From the NCBI RefSeq assembly GCF_024684275.1, contig NZ_JAIKXF010000055.1, forward strand, positions 1 to 64,000: a DNA stretch of 64,000 nucleotides, written 5' to 3'. The position numbers were made by a program, and so were the translations under genes. A model generated the notes under the pieces. The model was not told the DNA's origin and ran no database searches. It saw nothing but the letters and a program-made list of their open reading frames with translations. Positions 1-8,559 of the stretch are shown piece after piece; within the stretch, counting starts at the first letter, position 1; each line of letters starts with the position of its first letter. Source of the stretch: Ruminococcus sp. (GTDB taxonomy: Bacteria; Bacillota_A; Clostridia; Oscillospirales; Ruminococcaceae).

Positions 1-126
1 CCAAAGGGTTTTGATTTCAGTTCTGTTACTCAGAAAGAAGTAGATCGTGCTGTTGCTTTCATTAATAATCGCCCAAGAAAATGCCTTGGTGATAAAACTC
101 CTTATGAAGTTTTTTGTTGCACTTGA
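1..126 (+). CDS. IS30-family transposase, C-terminal end (5' end outside window)
   Basis: Frame 1 is open from the window edge to a TGA at 124-126 and encodes 41 residues with the INNRPRKCLG and KTPYEVF motifs typical of the end of IS30-family DDE transposases. Only the last part of the catalytic domain is visible, so activity cannot be judged. A hairpin and short repeats follow downstream and may belong to the element's right end. Confidence 0.8.
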   Translation, partial: PKGFDFSSVTQKEVDRAVAFINNRPRKCLGDKTPYEVFCCT

Positions 127-426
127 CTTGACAATCTGCCATAACCCCTTTGGAATCCCATTATTATTGTTATCATTTTATTTTATAGTTTTTCGACACT
201 CTGCAGCTCCCTCACGGGAGCTGGCTTCTTTGTATCATTATACTGCCTTTCGTCATTTATATAAGCAAAAGCTCGTCGTAGATAGACGAGCTTTGCATAG
301 AATTAGAACAGCCTTTCAGTGTGATTCGTGTGATTTTTCGTGTGACTGACCCTGCATTTTCGTGTGATTTCATGCAGTTTCAATGTCACACACGCAGTTT
401 TAACTGCATTTGCATAGACAGCAGAA
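127..426. other. Non-coding IS-flank region with hairpins and short repeats
   Basis: No convincing gene is seen. The stretch holds a hairpin CAGCTCCC/GGGAGCTG near 203-222, a strong palindrome AAAGCTCGTC/GACGAGCTTT at about 270-296, and three exact copies of TTCGTGTGA at 325-333, 337-345 and 359-367. These probably represent the transposase terminator and the right terminal region of the IS30-like element. An apparent 100-codon frame at 47-349 has low-complexity composition and overlaps the transposase end, so it is not taken as a gene. Confidence 0.4.
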
Positions 427-463
427 AAGCCTGTATTTAGCGTTTTCTGCTAAATACAGGCTT
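427..463 (-). terminator. Rho-independent terminator of the tRNA pair
   Basis: A perfect stem AGCCTGTATTTAGC/GCTAAATACAGGCT is followed on the minus strand by a short T-run. It sits just downstream of the minus-strand tRNA-Ser gene. Confidence 0.75.
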
Positions 464-473
464 CTTAAAAGAG

Positions 474-562
474 CGGACAGAGAGGGATTCGAACCCTCGA
501 TACGCTATTAACGTATACACGAGTTCCAGTCGTGCGCCTTAGACCAGCTCAGCCATCTGTCC
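474..562 (-). tRNA. tRNA-Ser (anticodon GGA)
   Basis: Read on the minus strand, the sequence folds into a class II tRNA: acceptor GGACAGA/TCTGTCC, anticodon stem CACGA/TCGTG with loop CTGGAAC (anticodon GGA), a long variable arm, and a GGTTCGAATCC T-loop. The discriminator base is G, as expected for serine. CCA is not encoded. Confidence 0.93.
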
Positions 563-568
563 ATACTT

Positions 569-653
569 TGGTGCGAGTAATGGGACTTGAACCCATACGT
601 CTCTCGACACACGCCCCTCAAACGTGCCTGTCTGCCTATTCCAGCACACTCGC
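569..653 (-). tRNA. tRNA-Leu (anticodon GAG)
   Basis: The minus-strand fold has acceptor GCGAGTG, an anticodon stem CACGT/GCGTG closed by a T-G pair with loop TTGAGGG (anticodon GAG), a variable arm, a GGTTCAAGTCC T-loop and an encoded 3' CCA. It lies 6 nt upstream of tRNA-Ser and is probably co-transcribed with it. Confidence 0.93.
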
Positions 654-810
654 AAAGTACTTTAATATTATACAGTAAATCAAAAGAAAAGTCAATAGTC
701 TGAGATATATATTTATTATATTACAAAACCAAGCGTTTCATATAACAAAATGCATTCTATATAGTCAAATAAGAATAAATTAAAAGAATCGTTCATAATT
801 TTTCCTGATT

Positions 811-817
811 TTCGACA
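811..817 (-). promoter_or_regulatory. 0A box (Spo0A binding site) upstream of spo0A
   Basis: The minus strand reads TGTCGAA, an exact match to the known 0A-box consensus TGNCGAA. It is 20 nt upstream of the -35 hexamer of the spo0A promoter, a position compatible with autoregulation. Confidence 0.65.
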
Positions 818-837
818 TTTTACGCTAAAAATACCCC

Positions 838-866
838 TTGAAAATCATACCAATGTGGTGTACAAT
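838..866 (+). promoter_or_regulatory. sigma-A promoter of spo0A
   Basis: TTGAAA (838-843) and TACAAT (861-866) are separated by exactly 17 nt. They lie 39 nt upstream of the start codon, with an AAGGAG ribosome-binding site in between. Confidence 0.75.
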
Positions 867-905
867 GTGTTTGTAGATTAAAAGAAAAGGAGTTAAACCT
901 AAATC

Positions 906-1652
906 ATGGAAAACAAACGAATCAAAGTATTGATCGGTGACGATTCAGCATCAAACGGAGTAAAAGCAGCAGCAACGCTGAGGGAAAACGATATTACAGC
1001 GTTTACCCGCAAGAAAAACAGCAGAGCGATACTTGATTCCATAATCAATGATGCCCCTGATGCTGTCATTCTCGATCTGACACTACAGGATACAGACGCT
1101 ATACGCCTTATGGAGCGTGTAAAGGAAACGCTTGTAAAGATACCGGCGTTCATCGTCGTATCAGACATCCAAAACAGCTTTATCGAGCGGCAGATACTGG
1201 AAAACGGAGCTTCTTACTATCTTACAAGGCCCTATGATGTACATAGTCTGCCGTCCATTATCAAATCAATATGCACTGCTCCCTTTACAAGCAGCTGTAA
1301 CGATACAGAGATAATGGTCACTGAGGTTATACAGAAGCTTGGCGTACCCGCTCACATAAAAGGCTATCATTATCTGCGTACAGCTATACTCAGCGCAATA
1401 GAGGACAGCAGGCTCATGGAATGTGTAACGAAGCTTCTTTATCCTTGTGTTGCACAGAAGTACGATACCACTTCGTCACGAGTTGAACGAGCTATCCGCC
1501 ATGCTATTGAAATAGCATGGGACAGAGGCGATACCGAAGTAATAAACAGCTTTTTCGGCTATACCATAGACAACTATCGCGGACGTCCCACTAATTCTGA
1601 ATTTATAGCTCTTGTTACGGACAAAATAAGGCTTCAGCTAAAATTAGCCTGA
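906..1652 (+). CDS. spo0A: Stage 0 sporulation response regulator Spo0A
   Basis: This is a 248-residue two-domain regulator. Residues 1-120 form a receiver with acidic pair D12-D13, phospho-acceptor D57 and S86. Residues 135-248 match the Spo0A effector domain (HIKGYHYLR, LYPCVAQKY, SSRVERAIRHAIEIAW and GRPTNSEFI motifs), which recognises 0A boxes. Spo0A is the phosphorylation-controlled master regulator of endospore entry and stationary-phase genes in Firmicutes. The usual switch lysine in the KPF/KPY motif is arginine here (R108 in RPYD). The AAGGAG site is 13 nt from the ATG, rather far. A sigma-A promoter and 0A box precede the gene and a strong terminator follows it. The identity is clear from the C-terminal domain. 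Confidence 0.95.
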   Translation: MENKRIKVLIGDDSASNGVKAAATLRENDITAFTRKKNSRAILDSIINDAPDAVILDLTLQDTDAIRLMERVKETLVKIPAFIVVSDIQNSFIERQILENGASYYLTRPYDVHSLPSIIKSICTAPFTSSCNDTEIMVTEVIQKLGVPAHIKGYHYLRTAILSAIEDSRLMECVTKLLYPCVAQKYDTTSSRVERAIRHAIEIAWDRGDTEVINSFFGYTIDNYRGRPTNSEFIALVTDKIRLQLKLA

Positions 1653-1703
1653 CATCAATTCAGCCCAACTAACTTCACTGCTTCAGCATTTATTATCCAT
1701 AGG

Positions 1704-1735
1704 AAGCCCTCTGTGATTTTTCACAGAGGGCTTTT
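1704..1735. terminator. Bidirectional terminator between spo0A and the asnB-like gene
   Basis: AAGCCCTCTGTGA pairs with TCACAGAGGGCTT and is followed by T-rich sequence. It serves spo0A from the left and the minus-strand operon from the right. Confidence 0.85.
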
Positions 1736-1737
1736 CA

Positions 1738-3276
1738 TTATCTCTTTACGAAATACTCCTCATACCATACAAGGAATGTATAGATAGTCCATACTTTACG
1801 CCAGTTATCGGAGTTTCCTCCTACATAATCTTTATAAATCGCATTTATCTCATCAATATCAAAGAACTGCGCTGCCATATCGCTGTTGAACTTAGCGCGT
1901 ACATCTGCATTGTATCGCTCGTCGGCAAGCCAAATCCTTATCGGTACGATAAATCCAAGCTTCTTTCTGAAGGCTATCTCATCGGGAAGGACCTTTGCAG
2001 CAGCTGTTCTGAAAGCGACTTTATTCTGCTCCTCGTTCACTTTATACTTAGAAGGCATACGTGAAGCGATATCGAATATTCTTCTGTCTGTGAGAGGCAT
2101 ACGTATCTCAAGACCGCAGGCTGTACTCATCTTGTCAACATTGAGGTATATATCTCCCTCAAGCCATATCTGAATATCCACATCTGACATTTTTGTAAGA
2201 GGATCAAGTCCCTCTGTCTCGTCGTAGATATATTTCACAAGATTTATGGGAAGTACATTTGGATCATAGTGCTTGAGTATCTTCTGCTTTTCCTCTTCCT
2301 TCATGATGTTGGTATTTCCGACATAGAAGGTCTTCAGATTATCACCGTAGCGCTCGGCGTTGCGGTACATATTGTATCCGCCGAAGAACTCGTCTGCCCC
2401 TTCGCCTGAATAGCAAAGCTTGGTATGCTCGGCTGTTGCCTTACAGCCAAGAGTAAATACTATTGCAGAAGCATCGCCTAAAGGCTGTTCCATATTGTAC
2501 ATTACGAATGGAACTATATCAAAGAAGTCCTTTGGCTGGATATTTGCAACACAGTGCTCAACATTCAGCAGCTCCGCAGTCTTGGCTGCAACACGTGATT
2601 CGTCGAATCTCTCCTCGTCATATCCGCATGAGTCAGCTCTCTTGGCATCACTCATAGCAAGCACATAAGATGAATCAACACCGCCTGAGAGGAAGGATTC
2701 AGCGACCTCATTATCATCCTTGACCTCTGGGAAGATATTAGTCAGAGTGTCGTGTATCTCGTTTGCCCAGTCATCAAGCGACTTGCTATCGTCAGGCTTG
2801 AATGTGGGAGTCCAGTAGCGCTGGACTGTAAGCTTTCCGCCCTCAAATTCCAGCCAGTGTCCGGGCATAAGCTTCTTTACGCCTTTAAAGAACGTGTCCT
2901 CACCTGCAACATAGGTCAGTGTCATGTATATCTGGAGCATATCTGCATTCAGCTCCTTGACAAAGCCCTCCTGACCTATTATTTTACTGATATTTGTTCC
3001 GCAAAGAAGCTTGTTATCGGCTGTTATATAGTAATAGAAAGGCTTAGTGCCGAAATGGTCTCTCAGACAGAAATACTTATCTTTCTCTGTATCATAAAGC
3101 GCAAATGCGAACATTCCATAGAAATGGTCAGCCATTTCCCTGCCCCATTTCTCATAAGCCCCGACTATGATAGCCTTTTCGCGTTCTTCACGGGAAAGAG
3201 TGCTGTCAATACTAAGTTCCTTGCAAAGTTCTTTCCAGTTTCTGATATGACCTCTGTAATCGCAGATATTAATCAA
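1738..3276 (-). CDS. Asparagine synthetase B-like protein lacking the N-terminal glutaminase nucleophile
   Basis: This 512-residue protein aligns with the class II amidotransferase asparagine synthetases, which convert aspartate to asparagine using ATP and glutamine. The synthetase PP-loop SGGVDSS and the following GEGADEFFGGY motif are intact. However, the protein begins MINICDYRGHIRNW, which corresponds to the internal GEIYNY region of full-length enzymes. The first 60 or so residues, including catalytic Cys after the initiator Met, are missing. The start is TTG at 3276, supported by AGGTG 7 nt upstream, and no in-frame extension is possible because gpsA ends just upstream. The protein may therefore use free ammonia, or serve a related amide transfer. 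It is the last gene of the der-plsY-gpsA operon. Confidence 0.85.
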   Translation of the reverse strand: MINICDYRGHIRNWKELCKELSIDSTLSREEREKAIIVGAYEKWGREMADHFYGMFAFALYDTEKDKYFCLRDHFGTKPFYYYITADNKLLCGTNISKIIGQEGFVKELNADMLQIYMTLTYVAGEDTFFKGVKKLMPGHWLEFEGGKLTVQRYWTPTFKPDDSKSLDDWANEIHDTLTNIFPEVKDDNEVAESFLSGGVDSSYVLAMSDAKRADSCGYDEERFDESRVAAKTAELLNVEHCVANIQPKDFFDIVPFVMYNMEQPLGDASAIVFTLGCKATAEHTKLCYSGEGADEFFGGYNMYRNAERYGDNLKTFYVGNTNIMKEEEKQKILKHYDPNVLPINLVKYIYDETEGLDPLTKMSDVDIQIWLEGDIYLNVDKMSTACGLEIRMPLTDRRIFDIASRMPSKYKVNEEQNKVAFRTAAAKVLPDEIAFRKKLGFIVPIRIWLADERYNADVRAKFNSDMAAQFFDIDEINAIYKDYVGGNSDNWRKVWTIYTFLVWYEEYFVKR

Positions 3277-3302
3277 TTTAATTCACCTCGTAATAGTGTG
3301 TA

Positions 3303-4295
3303 TCATATTTCTTCATATATAAGCGGACGATTCATGAGAGCGCCCAGCGCGTGTCTGACATCTCCGCCGTTGAAAAGCACCTCATTGAGCTGCTCTGTAA
3401 TAGGCATTTCCACTCCAAGACGTCTTGAAAGATCATATGCAGCCTTGCAGCAGAAATAGCCTTCAACAGTGCCAACACGCTCAACAGCTTCCTCAGGAGA
3501 TACTCCTTGCCCGATAAGAATACCTGCCCGCCTGTTACGGCTGTGCATACTTGTGCAGGTAACGATAAGATCACCTATACCCGTAAGTCCGCTGAATGTT
3601 ATCGGATCAGCTCCTGCTGTCTTTCCAAGACGTGCTATCTCATGAATTCCTCTGGTCATGAGTGCAGCCTTAGTATTGTCACCGTAGCCCAGACCGTCAC
3701 AGATACCAACGCAGAGGGCGATGATATTCTTCAATGCTCCGCCTATCTCGCAGCCCTTTACATCGTCATTGAGATATATCCTCATAAAATTGTTGCCGAA
3801 TTCACGCTGTACATATTCGGCAGCATCATGATTCGCAGAAGCAGCAACAACAGTGGTAGGTACACATCTTGCGACCTCCTCTGCATGAGAGGGACCTGAG
3901 AGAACTACCATTTTCTCCGTATTTATCTCCTCACGAATAACCTCGCTGAGAGTTTTCAGACTGTCCTCCTCAAGTCCCTTGCCTGTATTGACAATGACCA
4001 TATGATGGTCGCAGTAGGGCGCTGCCTCCTTAGCTACACTGCGCACAAACGAAGACGGGATACCGAAAACAAGTATATCACAGCCCTTGATACAGGATAT
4101 GTCGCTTGTGAGTGCAATGCTTTCCGAGATCGGCACTCCTGGTAGCTTCTGAAGATGTTCGCCGTGAGAACGTATATCATCTATTTCCGACTGGAATTTC
4201 GACCATACTGTAACATCGTGTTTGCCACAGTGTTCAGCCATTATTGCCAGTGCAAGACCGAAACCGCCCGAACCGAGTATAACTATTTTTGCCAT
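3303..4295 (-). CDS. gpsA: Glycerol-3-phosphate dehydrogenase [NAD(P)+]
   Basis: GpsA reduces dihydroxyacetone phosphate to sn-glycerol 3-phosphate for phospholipid synthesis in the cytoplasm. The Rossmann motif GSGGFG is at the N-terminus, and the family blocks NTGKGLE, LSGPSHAEEV, GGALKNIIAL and TSMHSRNRRAG follow. An upstream GTG at 4304 overlaps the ribosome-binding site, so the ATG at 4295 (AAGGAG with 8-nt spacing) is chosen, giving 330 residues, the normal family length. It sits directly after plsY, whose product uses glycerol 3-phosphate, so the two steps of lysophosphatidate synthesis are co-transcribed. Confidence 0.95.
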   Translation of the reverse strand: MAKIVILGSGGFGLALAIMAEHCGKHDVTVWSKFQSEIDDIRSHGEHLQKLPGVPISESIALTSDISCIKGCDILVFGIPSSFVRSVAKEAAPYCDHHMVIVNTGKGLEEDSLKTLSEVIREEINTEKMVVLSGPSHAEEVARCVPTTVVAASANHDAAEYVQREFGNNFMRIYLNDDVKGCEIGGALKNIIALCVGICDGLGYGDNTKAALMTRGIHEIARLGKTAGADPITFSGLTGIGDLIVTCTSMHSRNRRAGILIGQGVSPEEAVERVGTVEGYFCCKAAYDLSRRLGVEMPITEQLNEVLFNGGDVRHALGALMNRPLIYEEI

Positions 4296-4317
4296 AGAAG
4301 TCACTCCTTACGATAAA

Positions 4318-4998
4318 TCATTCTTTGCCTATATCTATGGTGTTGAATGTAAATTTATTCTCATTTCCGTCAATAAGTCTCTGTATATTTGAACGGTGCA
4401 TGAATATGACCATTGCCGCCATTGGCAGTGACAGAAGCATATACAGACAGCTTCTGCCGAAGGAATAGCCGTCAACTATCCATGACATCAGCAGTGTTGC
4501 CAGAGGGCAGTATGCTGTTGAAATAATTGAAGCAAGTGAAACGTACTTAGAGAGTGCAAGTATTACAGCAAAAATAGCTAAAAGAGCAAGGAAGACCTTG
4601 TAATCAACAGCCAAAAACGAAGCTGCACCGACAAGTACGCCCTTTCCGCCCTTGAAGCCGTAATAGATAGGGAAAACATGACCTAATATTGCAAATAATC
4701 CTGCTACATAGCCGATATAGTGAGTGTCATTGCCGGGCAGCATACCTGCATGGAGCAGATGACAGAAGCCTCTTGCAAGAAATACAGCGATAACTCCCTT
4801 GAGAAGGTCGCCTATGAGAGTAAGAAGGGCACTGGGTTTACCTGCGCATCTGAGAGTATTGGTCAGACCTGCATTTTTGCTGCCCATATCGCGGATATCT
4901 CTGCCTGTCATCATTCTGACAACAATAATAGAGAAATTTATACTGCCGAGGAAATAGCCAAGACCTGCGGCGACGATAATTGAGAAAAACACCTTCAT
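4318..4998 (-). CDS. plsY: Acyl-phosphate:glycerol-3-phosphate acyltransferase
   Basis: PlsY is an integral membrane enzyme that transfers the acyl chain of acyl phosphate to glycerol 3-phosphate. Of the three conserved family motifs, GSINFSIIV, GSKNAGLTN and FKGGKGVLV are visible, along with about five hydrophobic segments over 226 residues. Its ATG overlaps the stop codon of der by one base (TAATG), indicating translational coupling. gpsA follows 22 nt after its stop. Confidence 0.95.
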   Translation of the reverse strand: MKVFFSIIVAAGLGYFLGSINFSIIVVRMMTGRDIRDMGSKNAGLTNTLRCAGKPSALLTLIGDLLKGVIAVFLARGFCHLLHAGMLPGNDTHYIGYVAGLFAILGHVFPIYYGFKGGKGVLVGAASFLAVDYKVFLALLAIFAVILALSKYVSLASIISTAYCPLATLLMSWIVDGYSFGRSCLYMLLSLPMAAMVIFMHRSNIQRLIDGNENKFTFNTIDIGKE

Positions 4999-6326
4999 TA
5001 TTTATCATTTCCTCCCCGCTCACGGACGATAAAGCGAACAGGAGTTCCCTCAAGTCCGAATGTTGAGCGTATTTGATTTTCAATATATCTTCTGTATGAG
5101 AAATGAAAGAGGTCTGCCCTGTTTACAAATGTAACAAATGTCGGAGGCTTTGTAGAAGGCTGTGTCATATAATATATCTTTAGTCTTCTGCCCTTGTCCG
5201 ACGGTGGCTGAACTCTTGTAGTAGCATATGCAAGGACATCATTGAGCATACCTGTGGATATTCTCATGCTGTTCTGCTCATAAACGTACTTGATAAGCTC
5301 ATATAGCTTACTGATACGCTGTCCGGTCTTAGCAGAAATAAACACAAAGGGTACATACGACATAAAGCTGAAGTCATTTTCAAGCTTTGTTCTGTACTCC
5401 TGCATGGTCTTGTCGTCCTTTTCGATAAGGTCCCACTTGTTTACAGCTACGACACAGGCTTTTCCCTGCTCATGAGCATAGCCTGCGACCTTGGAATCCT
5501 GCTCTGTAAAGCCCTCGGCTGCGTCCAGCATGATAACGCAGACATCTGCACGATCAACAGCCATATAAGCTCGAAGTACGCTGTAATGCTCGACCTTTTC
5601 GGTAACCTTTGACTTTTTGCGTATACCTGCAGTATCTATGAATACAAAATTACCGTATTCATTATTTATGACAGTATCCGTAGAATCACGGGTAGTTCCT
5701 GCAATATCAGAAACTATAACGCGCTCCTCACCTGCGATCTTGTTGATGAGCGAGGACTTGCCTGCATTAGGCTTACCGATGACGGCTACTTTGATGTGAT
5801 CCTCACCGTATTCAGCTTCTTCACCGTCAGGCAGGCTCTCATATACCTTGTCAAGCATATCGCCTGTACCGTGACCGTGAACTGAGGAGATCGGGTATGG
5901 ATCGCCAAGTCCCAGATTATAAAACTCGTAGAGCTCCAGAGGAGGATCACCGAGATTATCGACTTTATTTACGGCAAGAACTATCGGCTTACCGCTTTTA
6001 AGGAGCATTTGTGCCACTGCGTAATCGTCAGCGGTAACGCCGCATTTTATATCCGTAACAAATACGATAACGTCAGCCTTTTCAATAGCGAGCTCTGACT
6101 GTCTTCTCATCTGCGCAAGGATAACGTCGCTGCTGTCAGGTTCGATACCGCCTGTATCGACTACCATGAATTCCTTGCCGCGCCACTCGCACTTAGAATA
6201 GATACGATCGCGTGTAACGCCCGGTGTATCCTCTACGATAGACAACCGCTGTCCGATAAGCTTGTTAAAAAGTGTGGACTTACCTACATTAGGACGTCCA
6301 ACAACTGCAACTATCGGTAATGACAT
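4998..6326 (-). CDS. der: Ribosome-associated GTPase Der (EngA)
   Basis: Der has two consecutive GTPase domains and a KH-like C-terminal domain and acts in maturation of the 50S subunit. Both P-loops are visible (GRPNVGKS near residue 11, GKPNAGKS near 185), with paired DTPGVTRDR/DIAGTTRDS switch regions and NKVD/NKWD guanine-specificity motifs. The length of 442 residues is standard. The ATG has an AGGAG site. It heads the der-plsY-gpsA-asnB-like operon, an arrangement common in Firmicutes. Confidence 0.96.
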   Translation of the reverse strand: MSLPIVAVVGRPNVGKSTLFNKLIGQRLSIVEDTPGVTRDRIYSKCEWRGKEFMVVDTGGIEPDSSDVILAQMRRQSELAIEKADVIVFVTDIKCGVTADDYAVAQMLLKSGKPIVLAVNKVDNLGDPPLELYEFYNLGLGDPYPISSVHGHGTGDMLDKVYESLPDGEEAEYGEDHIKVAVIGKPNAGKSSLINKIAGEERVIVSDIAGTTRDSTDTVINNEYGNFVFIDTAGIRKKSKVTEKVEHYSVLRAYMAVDRADVCVIMLDAAEGFTEQDSKVAGYAHEQGKACVVAVNKWDLIEKDDKTMQEYRTKLENDFSFMSYVPFVFISAKTGQRISKLYELIKYVYEQNSMRISTGMLNDVLAYATTRVQPPSDKGRRLKIYYMTQPSTKPPTFVTFVNRADLFHFSYRRYIENQIRSTFGLEGTPVRFIVRERGGNDK

Positions 6327-6348
6327 TGTATTGCTCTCCTTTCTCTCT

Positions 6349-7120
6349 TTACTTCAAAACAAGTCTGAGTATCACTGCCAGCCATAAATGGGCAGGATAG
6401 AATATATAGAAAAACCACTTTGAAAACTTAGGAAATCTTCCCTTTTTGCCGTTGTAGAAAAATGTCATCAAGGCATAAGCCGCTGTAAAGTCAAAAAGAT
6501 GCACAGCTGATACTTCTGCTTCAATAGGACTAAGCCCTTCACTGCAATAAGGTATAAAGCTTATAAGCATATAGCAGCCCCAGACCGAAGCATACCATAT
6601 AAGCCTTGCCTTCGGCCTTTCGCGGAAGATATGCAGTCCAAGCACCGTTAAAGGTCCGAATATGAACCACTCTGATACAAGAGCAGCCGTTGCTCCGCAT
6701 ATCAGCACTATAAGCGCGATACGCTGCCAGAGCCTGAAGCGACTATCCCACACGCAAAGAGTAAGCAGACTGAAAAACAGGGTGAACATAATGTTTGCCC
6801 CCCACCAGCCGATTATAGGTCCCCACAGAATAGTGAAGGGAACCTGTGTTATACAGGCAAAAATAAAAAGCCTTTGTGCGTATTTGTTTACAGAGCGTGT
6901 GTACTTGTAGCCATCGGCTATGAAAAAGAACATAACAGGCGGAGTAAGCAGGCTCAGCTCAATGAATATCCTCTGCCATAAGGGACAATCCTCAAACAGA
7001 CCATAAGGGGGGCGTATCACCGACACTCAGCCAAGCGAAAAGATGTCCCCAGAACATAAAAAATATAATGATATATTTTATAACATCACGATTTATTACC
7101 TTAAATCTGCTCTTTTCCAT
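6349..7120 (-). pseudogene. TraX-family membrane protein, interrupted by a frameshift in a C6 tract
   Basis: The downstream frame (6349-7026) encodes a polytopic membrane protein with the TraX-family ending FYIFYPAHLWL. It lacks a natural start: the missing N-terminus lies in another frame from ATG 7120 (AGGGG ribosome-binding site), which reads MEKSRFKVINRDVIKY and a membrane segment up to VGDTP. The two frames meet at six consecutive C residues (minus strand; plus positions 7007-7012). Removing one base would restore a continuous protein of about 256 residues. TraX is linked to N-acetylation of F-pilin in plasmids, but chromosomal homologues in Firmicutes are uncharacterised acyltransferase-like proteins. 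Sequencing error, phase-variable slippage and real decay are all possible. Confidence 0.75.
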
Positions 7121-7260
7121 ATTATCCCCTGCCTTGATGTCAGATAAACCTTATATTACGCTCAAATACTGTATTTTCACAAAAACATACTGCAAAACTT
7201 TGGAAAAGTCTTTTATATAAAGTGAACAAAGCGGTATATTTTTTCATGATTCAGATACTT

Positions 7261-7301
7261 AAAAAGGAGAGAAAGATCCACTCCTCCTCTCCTTCTCTTT
7301 T
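7261..7301 (-). terminator. Probable terminator of the yceD-rpmF operon
   Basis: On the minus strand AAGGAGAG pairs with CTCTCCTT, followed by TTT, just after the rpmF stop. Confidence 0.55.
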
Positions 7302-7316
7302 ATCGGATCAAGCCGA

Positions 7317-7502
7317 TTATTCAGCGTCTATCTTAAGGACCTCAACGCCCTTATAGAATCCGCAGTTTTTGCAGACCTTATGTGGAGCCTTATATGCGCC
7401 GCAGTTGTCACACTTGGACATTGCAGGAGCTTCGAGCTTCCAGACAGCACTGCGTCTCTTATCGCGTCTTGCCTTAGAAGTTTTTCTCTTTGGTACAGCC
7501 AT
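7317..7502 (-). CDS. rpmF: 50S ribosomal protein L32
   Basis: This is a 61-residue protein beginning [17 protein letters not shown], with two Cys-x-x-Cys pairs (CDNCG, CKNCG) forming the zinc ribbon of the C+ form of L32. It is preceded by AAGGAGG and sits 34 nt after yceD, the usual bacterial gene order. Confidence 0.97.
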   Translation of the reverse strand: MAVPKRKTSKARRDKRRSAVWKLEAPAMSKCDNCGAYKAPHKVCKNCGFYKGVEVLKIDAE

Positions 7503-7536
7503 TGTGGCACCTCCTTACAGAGCCTCACGGCTCATA

Positions 7537-7986
7537 TTAATTTAGATGATCACACTGAGTCTCATTCAGGTCACAGCCGCAGACCATACAAAGCCCCTTG
7601 CAGTCTTCCCTGCAAAGTACCTTAGTCGGCATACTGAGGAGAATATCATTCAGTGCAACTTCATTCAAATCAATGCTCTCGCCGTCTGCTACGATATAAT
7701 CATCGTTATCGTCGTTGCTGACGGAAGGAACAACAATATGGTCAAAGGAAAGGTCATAATCCTTAGAAAACTCTTTCAGGCACCTGTCACAGGTGTGAAG
7801 AAGCTTGAATACAGCAGTATAGTCAAGATAGACTATACCTGCCCTGTTATAGAATTTTCCGCTGAGACTTACATCAGAACCAAATGAAAATCCTTTGATA
7901 CAATCTAATTCATCAGAAGCTATCTCATAGGAGAAATCCTTTTTCTCTCCGACAATATTGAATATCTGCTTTAAATTGATCTTCAT
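7537..7986 (-). CDS. YceD/DUF177 family protein
   Basis: The 149-residue product starts MKINLKQIF and carries the family ending with Cys-rich motifs (CDRCLKEF, CREDCKGLCMVCG, CDLN). YceD proteins are encoded next to rpmF and in bacteria and plastids are linked to 23S rRNA accumulation. The start at 7986 has GAAGGA 8 nt upstream; a longer frame to 8025 lacks such a site and would begin within the promoter-proximal leader. A consensus sigma-A promoter lies just upstream. Confidence 0.88.
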   Translation of the reverse strand: MKINLKQIFNIVGEKKDFSYEIASDELDCIKGFSFGSDVSLSGKFYNRAGIVYLDYTAVFKLLHTCDRCLKEFSKDYDLSFDHIVVPSVSNDDNDDYIVADGESIDLNEVALNDILLSMPTKVLCREDCKGLCMVCGCDLNETQCDHLN

Positions 7987-8016
7987 ACAACAATCCTTCA
8001 GAGCACTATAAGATAT

Positions 8017-8045
8017 ATTATACACTAATTGACTTTATCTGTCAA
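8017..8045 (-). promoter_or_regulatory. sigma-A promoter of yceD-rpmF
   Basis: On the minus strand TTGACA and TATAAT, both perfect consensus hexamers, are separated by 17 nt and end 31 nt before the yceD start codon. Confidence 0.85.
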
Positions 8046-8081
8046 TAGTTCAGTGTAAAAATTTCAAATTTTTCCGCAGAA

Positions 8082-8489
8082 TTACTTAATGAACTGCTTT
8101 ACGCTCTCAGGAAGCTCAGAATCGTCAGCTGAAACTGTGAATACGATAGTAGCCTCTTCACCTGTGAGCTTGTCGAGCTTCTCAAAGAGATTTCCGAGAG
8201 CATCGTAATCTCTGCCTACGATCTTGAGGATACCGTCAACGAAAACGTCCTTTATATCGTAGTTGCCTGCGAGCATACCTGCTACGAAACCGTAGAATGC
8301 ATCTGTACCCTCGATAGCAAAGCTCTCTGTATCGCACCATCTAACTCTGAAGCTGATAGAACGTCTGATATTATCGCCCTTTTCGATGCAAACGAGGTTG
8401 CCGTTTGTTGACTTTACAGCATCATTGATCTGGTCGATAAGTATCTTTGTCTTACCTGTGCCTTTTTTTCCTGTAATAAGTTTAATCAT
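8082..8489 (-). CDS. Small P-loop ATPase-like protein of unknown function
   Basis: The 135-residue protein begins with a Walker A motif GKKGTGKT at residues 7-14 and contains a possible Walker B region KDVFVDGIL. It has no signal peptide or membrane segment. Compact proteins of this kind occur in clostridia without an assigned role. It lies 70 nt downstream of pgi and is probably on the same transcript. No function is proposed beyond nucleotide binding. Confidence 0.75.
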   Translation of the reverse strand: MIKLITGKKGTGKTKILIDQINDAVKSTNGNLVCIEKGDNIRRSISFRVRWCDTESFAIEGTDAFYGFVAGMLAGNYDIKDVFVDGILKIVGRDYDALGNLFEKLDKLTGEEATIVFTVSADDSELPESVKQFIK

Positions 8490-8559
8490 AATTTACTCCT
8501 TCCGTGCCTTGCGGCATTTGTGACGTATTATATTTTGTATTGTGAGCTAAACGCAGTTA

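Noticed and set aside
47..349. 100-codon frame at the left edge
   Set aside because: It overlaps the transposase end in another frame and continues through hairpins; the composition is not protein-like.
2752..3459. 235-codon plus-strand frame opposite the asnB-like gene and gpsA
   Set aside because: It is the antisense shadow of two strongly supported genes and has no ribosome-binding site or recognisable protein pattern.
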